From: Eurosta solidaginis
Lineage: Eukaryota > Arthropoda > Insecta > Diptera > Tephritidae
Assembly (NCBI RefSeq): GCF_040869045.1
Contig: NC_090320.1
Location: forward strand, 144,048,941 to 144,112,940
Length of the DNA stretch: 64,000 bases
Direction: 5' to 3'
Under the pieces are notes generated by a model, which had not been told where the DNA came from, searched no databases, and worked only from the letters and a program-made list of their open reading frames with translations. A program made the translations under genes and the position numbers. Shown piece by piece: positions 21,349-30,937 of the stretch. Within the stretch, counting starts at the first letter, position 1; the number at the start of each line of letters is the position of its first letter.

Positions 21349-22080
21349 AAAAAACATAAAATTCTTTCAAATTAATTTGTTATCAAAAAGCACTGAAATT
21401 CTGCTATAATATATACTATAACCAAAATTAATGTATAATTTGCAAATTAGTTTGTTGCCGAAAAAAAAAATTACTAGCGTATACTATAACTAAAACTGAT
21501 GTATGTTTACTCTAACATCAATGTACAATTTGCAAATTAGTTTGTTGTCAAAAACATAAAATTCGTTCAAATTAATTTGTTATCAAAAGCACTGAAATTC
21601 TACTATAATATGTACTATAACCAAAATTAATGTACAATTTGCAAATTAGTTTGTTGCCGAAACAAAAATTTACTTGCGTATACTATGACTAAAACTGATG
21701 TATAAGCTACAAAAAAATTGTTATCATAAAATGCCGAAATTCTTTTGTTTACTATAACTAAAATCAATGTACAATTTGCAAACTAGTTTGTTGTCAAAAA
21801 AACATAAAATTCGCTCAAATTAATTTGTTATGAAAAAGCCTCGAAAATCTTTTGTTTACTATAACTAAAATTAATGTACAATTTTCAAATTAGTTTGCTG
21901 CCAAAAACCATAAAATTGTTCTAATAGATTTTTTTATCAAAAAGCACTGAAATTCGGCTATGTACTTTTACTAAAATTAATGTACAAATTACAAATTAGC
22001 TTGTTGGCAAAAAACAATACAACTCATATTACTATAATTAAAATTAATGAACAAATAAGTTGCTGCAAAGAGCATAAAAA
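21270..22080. repeat. Minisatellite-like repeats in Y
   Basis: About seven degenerate copies, spaced roughly 90-135 bp, of a unit containing ATGTACAATTTGCAAATTAG followed by TTTGTTG, AACATAAAATTC and CACTGAAATTC. The same array occurs at 56935-57750 and, inverted, at 38040-38633 with 44420-44590. Noncoding. Confidence 0.75.
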
Positions 22081-22379
22081 TTCAATCACATACTAATGTA
22101 CAGATATATATAATAAAATATATATTTATAAAATTATATATAATTTTTAATTTTTAAAATAAAATGTGCGTTTTAATCTTATGGACTTAAACAAAGGGTA
22201 AGTATCTATTATTACACTAAAATTGTGTTACATATTACACAACTCACGACTAAATTTATATTAAAGGAATGTAATTTCATTGTAAAATTTCACCTTTGTG
22301 TAATTTTCAACAAATTTCGGTTGAAATATTACACCATAAGTGTTTAAATTTAAAACTTGTTTTAGTAGCTTTTACACTG

Positions 22380-22741
22380 CTATTGTTGAAAGTTAAACAG
22401 CGCTTCTGTTAAATTTTTCAGATGTGTATTTTTGCATATACTGAGGTAGGAAATAAATAAATAAATTTGTGCTTTTTGGCACCACTCTTCATCTCCTAGT
22501 ACTATTAGCACCGCTTTTTCTGTCAAATAGTGTTTTAGAATATCATCGTCACAAATTTCTGTGCCATCATCTTCAAGGACAATTTTATTTGTTTTAAAAC
22601 TTTCACTACAAATGTAGCACCAAAAATTTCCACGAAGCACTTCTCTTTCATTTTTTTTTTATGATGGCGATGCTCATTTACTTTCAGGCTGCTGTAGTTG
22701 GTGAAAGTTTTTGAGCATTCGCTCTGTACAATTGTACAATT
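22380..22741 (-). pseudogene. 5' half of the Y zinc-finger gene, unit 1
   Basis: An acceptor-like AACAG precedes an open stretch starting NCTIVQSECSKTFTNYSSLK, with a histidine pair after it (EHRHH), which is zinc-finger-like. A length change in the A run after RHHKKK shifts the frame in this copy; the other frame carries WCYICSESFKTNKIVLEDDG. The open frame then runs over the inversion border near 22465 into unrelated residues. The unit 3 copy (58037-58402) is in frame over the same A run. Confidence 0.6.
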
Positions 22742-23332
22742 CACTGTTTTTTATAATTTTTAGGAAATTATACTTACTTTCTTATATTTTCACTATTCAC
22801 CAACAAATCTCTGCTTTTATAATTTTATAAACTTAACTTTATGAAGAACACAAACACGAAAAAGTAAAACTCGGACGGACTGCGCTTGTTAGAGATGATG
22901 TGTGTAAATTATCACAATTTATCGATATGCATCCATATTTTACATCCCGTTTGTTGGGGAACAATCAATCACATACGAGAAAGAGTACATGAGCGGTCGA
23001 CTTCTAAAACAAGTTCAAACATATTGGAAGGGGTATGGAAAGACACATTTCGGACTCGGTATCAATAACCCCGAAGTGATCCAAGATCATAAGTAGATAC
23101 TATGATAATTGGATATTCGTGTAAAAGCAATGATACAAATAATAATCAGAATAATAAGACATTTTACTCAGCAAAAACTGATTGGGAAATTGGACTGTAC
23201 ATACGGATAGGACAGTTTTCTGGAATACATTTTTTAATCAACTTTAATTGCAGCCCAATTTGATTCCAAAAGTAATCGGTGTAATTTTGTTTAAATGATT
23301 TCAGTTTTTTATTCCGCACTCATAACTATTAA

Positions 23333-23795
23333 TAGTGGAACTCCATAGCACGCGAAGTCGTATGCGTGCGCTTGACAGATGAGTTGATTACATATATGCT
23401 TACTGGATGAACTCCATAGGTACGCGCGTACTCGTACGTATATCTTCGAAAATCCGAAGTTAAGTCGGACAACGAGTTCCATCGCACCGAAGTTAAATTT
23501 TTCTACTTTCATGCATTTGTATGCGCCTAGCACTGTAAATAGCAGCTAGAATCCTCTTACGTATACAGAATTAATTTGCGGTGAATTTTTGTCATGAAAA
23601 AATATTTCGTTTTGAGTGTATATTTTTATTGTTTCTAGCTCGAATTAAAAATTTACCAAATGCAACCGCGCGCAGTTTCGAACTGTCAAACACATGTAAA
23701 AACTTGTACTATGGAGGTGCTCGATTTTTTGGAACGAAAACGTTTAGAAAGGCGTAGGTACGCGCACGTCTACGCGTGTCTATGGAGTTCCACTA
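23333..23795. mobile_element. Harbinger-like MITE nested in Y
   Basis: A 463-bp element with perfect 16-bp inverted ends, TAGTGGAACTCCATAG and CTATGGAGTTCCACTA, flanked by TAA on both sides (23330-23332 and 23796-23798). A 3-bp TAA/TWA duplication is typical of PIF/Harbinger MITEs. Copies sit at the same place in Y of units 2 and 3, so it entered before the duplications. No ORF that I trust. Confidence 0.65.
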
Positions 23796-25182
23796 TAATA
23801 AGACACTGAATACACAGGAGTGAGTTCGAATTTTACAGTTCTGTCATTGCTTAGGTATAAACTAGGCAATTATTATCGGAATTCACATCCCAATAATCAC
23901 CACGTATGAAATCGGTATGCGCCAGTTATACATCGAGATATATAATATCGAGAAAGCAATGTTCCAGTTTTTCGATTCCTGTATTTTCCAGCGTTGCCAT
24001 TATGTCTCCGCTAATTACCCAAAAAAACAAAAATTCTCCAATCGGTTTGCAGAAATTATCTTAACCATCAGTATAGGTGGTGACGTCTTATTACCGCTCC
24101 AAATAGTTCGTATTTAGTAAATATTTTTGTGATCAGCACACATTTTTTACACATACTAGTTTACAAGAATATACAAACTATATTTGCATTCCACAATTCC
24201 AAGAAACAGAATCAGTCAGCAAACAGTTAGCAACTACAGCAAGTCATTTCACAACTCGATTCTCTGGCTACTGAGAGGACAAAAATTAAAGTAAATCTGT
24301 GCTTTCTCAGACAGAAGTAGTCAGAAGAATTTTTGTTGGCAAATCCAGGACAACTGTCAAACGATCAGCTGTTGCGTGTTTTGGAAATTTGAATTTACGT
24401 ATTTGGAAACAATAAAATACTAAAAAAATGTATAGTGATGAAGAACTATGCGGTTTAGTAATGCATAATAATAATGCATATTTAAAAATTTTTGCAGTTG
24501 TACATACATATATATGTATGACAGAAGTAACAATTTTACAAGAAATCCATCCCGTACTATTGAGTGTTACTCTCTCGCTCTGAGAGAATTCTTACTTTTT
24601 TGACAGCTTTCAAGATTTAGTCAGAGAAGTTATGGAATGAAGCTTATATTAGCACTTTTGAATACAAAATTTCATTCAGATTTTCATTTTGTACTCTATT
24701 GCCATAACGGTGGCGAGAGTAGTCCCTTTTCCGTTTTATTAAATTTTATTGCGATGCAGCTATCAAATATGGTTATTTCTCATAATCTGGCTTCACTGAT
24801 GCTCTCGACAATCGTTTTCGGTGAAATGCCACAACGAACGCTTTTCGTTTGAAAACGGTACTTCGTCTGAACTTCGGTAATTATGCGCCATGCAAGTGTT
24901 ATTTCGCACATAAGTGATGAAATTACAATATCAGTATGTAATTTTGCATCAGTTAAGTGTAGTTTGTCACAAAAATTATGAAATTACGAATTCAGAATAT
25001 AGTTTTGATCAAAAATGCTAGTAAAATCACTTATAATGCTTATTTTTCCGCTGCAGTGCGTGAAATTTTGTTGAAATCTTTGAATTGAGCACTTATAGCG
25101 TGAATTTAGGGAAAAAGTGTATATTTCAACCAAAAATTACAAACATTTTGGTAGCGAATTTAGACGCATATTTTAGTGTGTA

Positions 25183-27495
25183 GGATTTATACTTTTTACA
25201 TTTGGATAGACGAAATTTCATTCATAGAAACTGCGCACATCACTAACATATGTACAAAAAGATACAAAGCGCACTTTAAAGAACAGGAGTTGGAAGGCTT
25301 AAAATTCGAACTGTTTTTTTTTTTTTTTGTCAGGATGAAAACCAAAATGTGATCAATTTGTGATCGCTTTATATTTTGTTATTGCTTTTTCAATAAATCA
25401 TATTTCACTCATAAGAGGGAGTCGATTTCGAGTCTTATTTTGATCGCAGAATTGATTAAACAGTTTTTAGTCGTCAAAAGGAGTCGAAAATGTCTCATTG
25501 TGGTGATTTATACTTTAATCAGTCTTCGATATGCTATGTAGGATATTTGTATGTATGTGAAACATTTGTGCTTTCGAATTTAGCGGGGATACATAAAGGT
25601 TTAGGTCTTTGAAATTCGCATTAGAACACTTTGATAATTGTTCCCAAAGATGGCGCGCTTGTGCACGAAATTGAATTTCGATATTTGGAAAAATTGTTCG
25701 AATTTACAAAAAACTTTTTCTATTAATTATAAACAAATAGAGTAATATTTGTTAACAAAAATAGGCCTATGCACTGCTGCTGATCCATAAGAATCGATTC
25801 ATATAACTTTTTAAGAAAGGGTTTTCTTTCCAACATATTTATAACCAGGAAAAGGCCTCAAACGAAGTGGCGTTGTCAGTTTTCGGTGCCATTTTTTAGC
25901 AACCTGTCTTTCGTTAAGGAACAGTGTGCTTATTGAATAATACTTAAGACAATACTCAATAACGGTACACTGAAAGAAATGGAGCTAGTAAAATCAACAA
26001 ATCGGTTCTGTTGTTCTTGACTTTACGGAGATTCGGTGAAATTGATATAATTATGGTTAATTCGACCGAGTTCTTTGTCAAGCGAACAAATTAGTTTAGC
26101 CATTTCAACAAAAGAGAAATTGTCGCTCTTAAGCTTACAAAATTCTGTACAATTGACATATTTCTAATCAATCTAACTGATTTTTCTGTTAACACATCTG
26201 ATCTCACTGGTCATTTCAACAGCGAACAACAGTCAATGCATGAGCAAATTTCAAAGAGAATTTTACGCTCACTGCGCTCTCTTTTTGTACTTCTGACGAT
26301 GGTGCCAGTTGTTAAAAAAAAAAAGCAACAAAATAAGAAAATAAGAAAACCACCAAATCGAAAAAATCCGGAAGCAACAAACAACTAGTTTTTCAGTTAA
26401 CAATACAAAAAGAAAAAACCCTTTTTTGAATTTACTGCGCTTGACACTGCAACAAATTATGCCATACCGGGACCCCTATTTATCGGGTACAATTTTCCAA
26501 CTTCTCCTCCAAGCGAAATGCAAAATTCCGCCCTCTTATTGCAAAAGTTTTGTTTCGTTTCAAAGAACAGGATTTTTCCAATGTTAGTAAAATTTTTTTT
26601 AAGTTTTTACGAATTTTCACTCACGCGAACGAATCTAATAAGATAATAAAAAAATCGATTTTTGATGTTGATGTTTCCGACAGCATAAAAGTTTGAGTTT
26701 TTTTGATTTATTTCAAAATAAAGTGTTACGAGAATTAAACTTGCCGAATTACATGTAAAGTTACTCCAGTGGTGAATTACCTTCCAGCGATTTCATTCTT
26801 TACTTTTCTATAACTTACAAGATCTCTATTTAGAATGTTATGTGAACAAGTTTTGTTCGAAACAATCGAGTGTGGCAACTCTACATGCTAGAGAAGAATT
26901 TGAGATTGAGCTGAAACTGAAAGAATTGAGAATCAGGTTCGTTTCTATTTGAAAAGTGAAGTGACGTGCGGCGAAGTTCAAAACTATAAATTAAATAAAT
27001 TATAAGAAATAAAATTTGGTGAAAGTGCGTTTAATAAAACAAAGTAATAAAGTGTATGTATAATGTTTAATGTATGCCAACATTATGGATGTACGCCCAA
27101 TTGAAGTTTGGTTAGTAATTACATACATATGTATGTACATATTTACTTATTTCACCGATTTTTGTTTTATAGCGCTTTCTTTTCTGAAATAAATTTTCGC
27201 CTAAGTAAATGGTAAAGCCTTAATAGAGTTACTTCTACCCCAGAAAATTTTCAACATTTATAGTACATGCAAAGAACATAAATGGCTACTCCATGTATTA
27301 GCTCATTTACTAGCTGTCAATGATAATAAAAGTTCTTTAGCAATCATTTCCTTCATTTTAATTTTCTTCGCTAAAAATTTGTGAAGTTACGAAAATAAAT
27401 TGTCACGATCAGCTGTTTTAGCAGAGTTGCACTGCCACACCGCCATTTTATGCAGGGTAAAAGTGTAACGCTTTTACGTTGCGAGCAGGGAACAA
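25183..27495. repeat. X block, unit 1
   Basis: Noncoding sequence homologous to 13099-17503 but lacking the 1.9 kb around the foldback element (the join reads AAAACCAAAATGTGATC near 25340). It stops at about 27495 within GGGAACAAA and runs directly into Penelope coding sequence. The last ~230 bp of X, present in units 0 and 2, are missing. Confidence 0.75.
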
Positions 27496-29254
27496 AAGTC
27501 CTACATTTACACAGAGACAACATAGTTATTACGGATGCGGATAAAGGAAATAGAACTGTTGCGCTATACAAGACAGACTATATGGAGAAAATGAACCAAC
27601 TACTGGGCGACAAGAACACATACAAAGTCGTCAGAGTCGATCCCACAACAAAACTGCAAAAGAAAAACAATAGCATTGTGAACGAATTATACAAAGGAAA
27701 GCACATAAACTACAGAGAAAAACAACAGCTCGCAAGCTCGGCAGCAACCGCACCGAGACTTTATGGTTTACCCAAAATCCACATACCCGAATGCCCCTTA
27801 CGTCCAATTTCGTCTTCTATAAATGTTCCATGTTATGAATTGTCCATATATTTAGGAAAAATCTTGACGCCATATCAGAAGACTACAACATTCAAAATTC
27901 ATTTGACTTGAAAAATAGATTAGCTGATGTAAATGTATGCAATGATGATGTGTTAGTATCGTTCGATGTCGTCTCGCTCTTCACCGACATACCGACGGCT
28001 TTAGCAATAAATATAGTCATGAAAAAATGGGAAAAAGTCCAACAACACACAAACATACCGAAAAACAAATTTTTAACCATATTAGAGTTCTGCTTAAAAG
28101 AAAATAACTATTTCATGTACAATAACAATATTTACCAACAAACATTTGGAATGCCGATGGGTAACCCACTTTCCCCACCATAGCGGACCTTGTGATGGAC
28201 GACCTTATACACAATATGTACTCTGAGCTGAACCAACAACAAAACACTGGTATCAGATTTCTTGTCAAATACGTACGCGACGTATTTCCAATAATAAAAC
28301 GAAGCGACACGGAAATTATCTTAAGTACACTGAATAAATACCACAATAGACTGCAATTTACCATTGAAATGGAAAAAAACCACAACATCCCCTTCTTAGG
28401 CACCCGCATATATAGAGCTAACAATAAAATTATACTTGACTGGTACACAAAACCTACATCGTCTGGTCGCCTAATAAATTTCTTTTCATCACAACCCTTT
28501 AAGTATGAATTAAATATCGCCAAAAATTGTATACATAAAGTACTGACCATCAGCAATCAATGTTTTCATAACGTTAATATAGAAAAAATCAAAATGACGC
28601 TAAGAAGTTATAATTATCCCAATAAATTAATATGTAATCTAATTGACCGTAAACAACAAGAATTAATAAATATTCCCACACAAACCACAACGAAAGAGTC
28701 GCCGAATGAGCCAAAACAATATTTTGGTACGACCTATATTCCCAGGCTCTCAGAAAATCTAGCACAACACATAACAAAAACCCAAAAGTAACACTAGCTT
28801 ACAAATTTAACCACACTCTATCAACATTCTTTACAAAAACAAAAATCCCGATCGACATACAACAACAAAGTAACGTGGTATACCAAATAGAGTGCAAAGG
28901 AAATGAAACTGAATATTGCAACAAAATATATATTGGCACTACGAAGAGGGCGCTAAACACACGACTTGCAGAGCACCAAGCCGATATCAACAAAGAAAAA
29001 CACAGCACGGCGTTATCACAGCACGCGATAAACAACAAACACACAGTAAATTTCACAACAACAAAAATAATAGACAAAGAGACGAGAGAAATAACAAGGT
29101 ACACACTCGAGAGCCTAAGAATAATGCAAAACAGAGAAAAGGCAATGAACAAGAAAGAAGATACACAAGACATAGCCGCGACTTACTTATTATGCCTATG
29201 ACACAGATAATTAGTTTTAGTTTGACAAGTTTACCATATAGTGATGGTAGCATT

Positions 29255-29476
29255 GATGCTCCGGCCAAGAAAGTGTTTCTATCGGAACCCGCCTATGGAA
29301 GCAGAGGTAGAGGGCGGCCCCCACTCCGTTGGAAGGACCAGGTGGAAAACGATTTAAACTGCCTTGGTGTGACCAATTGGCGCCGGTTGGCGGAGCGAAG
29401 GAGCGACTGGCGCGCCTTGTTGGACGGCCATAACCGTTTAGACGGTTAAGCGCCAATTAAGTAAGTAAGTAAGTAA
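29255..29476 (+). mobile_element. 5'-truncated LINE tail inserted in Penelope 3' region
   Basis: A GC-rich 222-bp insert flanked by the 12-bp repeat GATGGTAGCATT (29243-29254 and 29477-29488). It is absent from the other Penelope copies at this point. It encodes a typical LINE polyprotein C-terminus (GRGRPPLRWKDQVENDL, then GVTNWRRLAERRSDWRALL), a stop, and a 3' tail of GTAA/TAAG repeats. The tail type suggests an RTE-like or related non-LTR family; I cannot decide which. Confidence 0.8.
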
Positions 29477-29698
29477 GATGGTAGCATTTAATTTTTTTGT
29501 AACGTAATAATAAAATCGTTTTTTAAATACCAATGTGAGTGAATATAAATAATTGTTTGTGAAGTAATATTTCATGTAAAATTCAAATTTATAATTGTGC
29601 AAAACTTTGTTTGAAACTATGTAATTTAGATCGTGTAATTTTATTTCTAATGTTGTTTTTGTCTTTTGTATTTTGTTATAAACAAATATAGACCGCCC

Positions 29699-29726
29699 CT
29701 GAAGAAGATAAGGATAATTATCGAAA
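29699..29726 (+). ncRNA. Hammerhead-like core in Penelope 3' region
   Basis: CTGAAGA is followed by a GATAA/TTATC stem with loop GGATAA, then CGAAAC: the CUGANGA...stem II...GAAA order of a hammerhead ribozyme. One extra A precedes the stem, and no clear cleavage triplet with stem III was found. The same block is at 53051-53078 and, with the first C changed to G, on the minus strand near 50359-50386. Hammerheads are known from Penelope-like elements; this instance is a suggestion. Confidence 0.35.
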
Positions 29727-29774
29727 CTTTGGGCTAAATGGTGGAATAAATCACATTTTATTTGCACTTGACCC

Positions 29775-29974
29775 TGTGGCGCCTATACTTGTTGTCAATA
29801 CACTGTACTTTTTTATTATTTCTTTTGAACAAATATGCTAAGAGTTTTTTGTAAAAATATTGAAAAGATTTTTTTGGTGATTAAAAAAGTTTAGTTGTTC
29901 AAAAAATATTGTTTTGTGTAAAAATTAATTTCTTAAATATATTATTTAAGTGAATCCTTTTCTTAGGCACTTAA
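29775..29974 (+). repeat. 5' LTR of CsRn1-like gypsy element C
   Basis: A 200-bp block TGTGGCGCCTATACTTG...GGCACTTAA, identical by eye to the 3' LTR at 34033-34232, so insertion is recent. Flanks are ACCC (29771-29774) and ATCC (34233-34236). The intact Penelope copy has a single ACCC there, so this is a 4-bp target duplication with one mismatch. Confidence 0.9.
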
Positions 29975-29992
29975 TTGGTGACCCCGACAGAG
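29975..29992 (+). promoter_or_regulatory. Primer-binding site of element C (tRNA-Trp type)
   Basis: TTGGTGACCCCGAC directly follows the 5' LTR. The TGGTGACCCCGAC core complements the 3' end of tRNA-Trp, the primer used by the CsRn1 clade (established knowledge). Confidence 0.8.
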
Positions 29993-30013
29993 CTTTGTTA
30001 ATATTATTCAAGC

Positions 30014-30937
30014 ATGTTCAACTCTCCGCATCTAGCGCCAGTAACCAGAAGTTTCACGAGCCGTGGTTTTTACGAATCCGAACAGCCACAACTTTATCAG
30101 CATGAAATGGAACAAGAGGAACATTTTGCTGATGCATCCAACATCATGGTCAACCCATCAAGTGCAGCAGCCGCCGTGTTAATTAAATCACAGCCACCAA
30201 AACTACAAGGATATGCAGTAACTAATATCCAATCATGGTTTATTCGACTAGAAGCATACTTTCAGATTCATGGATTGCAGCAGGATGAAGATAAGTTTAA
30301 CGCCACCATCGTCAATTTAGATGAGCGCCTTTTCGATCAAGCTTATGATGTTATCGACAATCCACCAATCAGCAACAAGTTCGGAGTCCTTAAACAAACT
30401 CTCATTGATAAATTTTCAGCGTCATCTTTAACTCGTCTAGAGCAATTGTCCTCCGGTATACAATTAGGTGACAACAAACCAAGTCATATGTTGACACAGC
30501 TTCAAAGGACTAATGTTACGCGTGATCAACAAATTATAAAAGACTTTTGGCTGCAACGTTTACCAACTGCAGCACGTGCAGTAATTGTTGGTGTAAGTAA
30601 AACCCAACCGTCCATGTCAGTTGAAAGCCTTGCTAAAATTGCTGATGAGATAATTGACACTATGCGTAACAGCAATGTTGAAGCTGTAGGCACGCAACAA
30701 CATGTCGAAGCTGTTCATCACAGTAGTAATCGCCATAACCACGATCGATTTTCACAAATTGAACAGTCCATTGATCGTTTGGAAAGTAAACTTAATCAGT
30801 TACTCAGAAGCGATGCTCAAACTTCAAAATTATCATCGCCTGTTAACATAAAAACTGCCGATGTGTGCTGGTATCACACAAAATTTGGTGAAAAAGCAAA
30901 TCAGTGCAAGAAACCCTGTTCTTATCAAAAAAACTAG
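30014..30937 (+). CDS. gag: Gag of element C
   Basis: A 307-residue ORF starting 22 bp after the primer-binding site. The capsid-like part begins PPKLQGYAVTNIQSWFIRLE, includes LEQLSSGIQLGDNKPSHML, and is followed by a predicted coiled coil (FSQIEQSIDRLESKLNQLL). The C-terminus carries CWYHTKFGEKANQCKKPC, the CHCC-type zinc finger that marks the CsRn1 clade instead of the usual CCHC knuckle. The ORF is intact. It ends in a slippery heptamer that overlaps the protease frame by 34 bp. It would form the particle around the element RNA. Confidence 0.9.
   Translation: MFNSPHLAPVTRSFTSRGFYESEQPQLYQHEMEQEEHFADASNIMVNPSSAAAAVLIKSQPPKLQGYAVTNIQSWFIRLEAYFQIHGLQQDEDKFNATIVNLDERLFDQAYDVIDNPPISNKFGVLKQTLIDKFSASSLTRLEQLSSGIQLGDNKPSHMLTQLQRTNVTRDQQIIKDFWLQRLPTAARAVIVGVSKTQPSMSVESLAKIADEIIDTMRNSNVEAVGTQQHVEAVHHSSNRHNHDRFSQIEQSIDRLESKLNQLLRSDAQTSKLSSPVNIKTADVCWYHTKFGEKANQCKKPCSYQKN
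30928..30934 (+). promoter_or_regulatory. Probable -1 frameshift site between gag and pol
   Basis: A AAA AAC lies in the gag frame just before the TAG stop (30935-30937). A -1 slip here enters exactly the frame of protease. X XXY YYZ heptamers of this kind are classic retroviral frameshift sites. No downstream pseudoknot was assessed. Confidence 0.75.

Larger units (their letters stand above)
20886..22465. other. Inverted segment of Y relative to unit 2
   Basis: This 1.58-kb stretch runs in the opposite direction in unit 2 (about 37680-44988, minus its LINE). Both borders carry related short sequences in inverted orientation: GGTAGGTTATTTATT on the left and GGTAGGAAATAAATAAATAA on the right. 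Because the zinc-finger exon is continuous only in unit 2, the form here is the derived one. Confidence 0.8.
20834..25180. mobile_element. DNA element Y, unit 1 copy (inverted form)
   Basis: Compared with the empty site at 13097-13098, 4347 bp are inserted here with a duplicated TA (20832-20833 and 25181-25182). The ends read CACTCTTAGAAATTTTCGTG and, inverted, CACACTAAAATATGCG, a weak terminal repeat. Many GTGTAAT/ATTACAC motifs lie near both ends. Inside are a split zinc-finger gene, a ~110-bp minisatellite and a nested MITE. CAC ends and subterminal repeats recall CACTA/EnSpm-type elements and TA recalls Tc1/mariner or ISL2EU types; I leave the superfamily open. No catalytic transposase domain is recognised. 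Confidence 0.75.
27496..29770 (+). pseudogene. Penelope-like element, unit 1: reverse transcriptase and GIY-YIG endonuclease, decayed
   Basis: 5'-truncated at 27496. Pieces in shifting frames give the Penelope RT: DADKGNRTVALYKTDYMEKM, LPKIH...LRPISSS, SFDVVSLFTDIPTALAI (motif A), FGMPMGNPLSP (motif B), and motif C as KYVRDVF. The first catalytic Asp of YVDD is Arg here (28276-28278). The unit 2 copy keeps YVDD. Frame breaks occur near 27911 and 28185, and a stop near 28791. The C-terminal GIY-YIG nuclease follows (KIYIGTTKRALNTRLAEHQ, about 28925-28985). A LINE tail sits in the 3' part, and a gypsy element sits in the last bases. The family retrotransposes by target priming with this unusual nuclease. 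Confidence 0.88.

Noticed and set aside
23917..24117. 66-residue ORF in Y, present in all units (also 46428 and 59575)
   Set aside because: Copies are too similar to test for selection and no motif is recognisable; not enough to call a gene.
29053..29268. Hydrophobic minus-strand ORFs opposite the Penelope nuclease (also 28799-29173, 50678-51052)
   Set aside because: Antisense shadows of the GIY-YIG region; their conservation follows from the sense strand.
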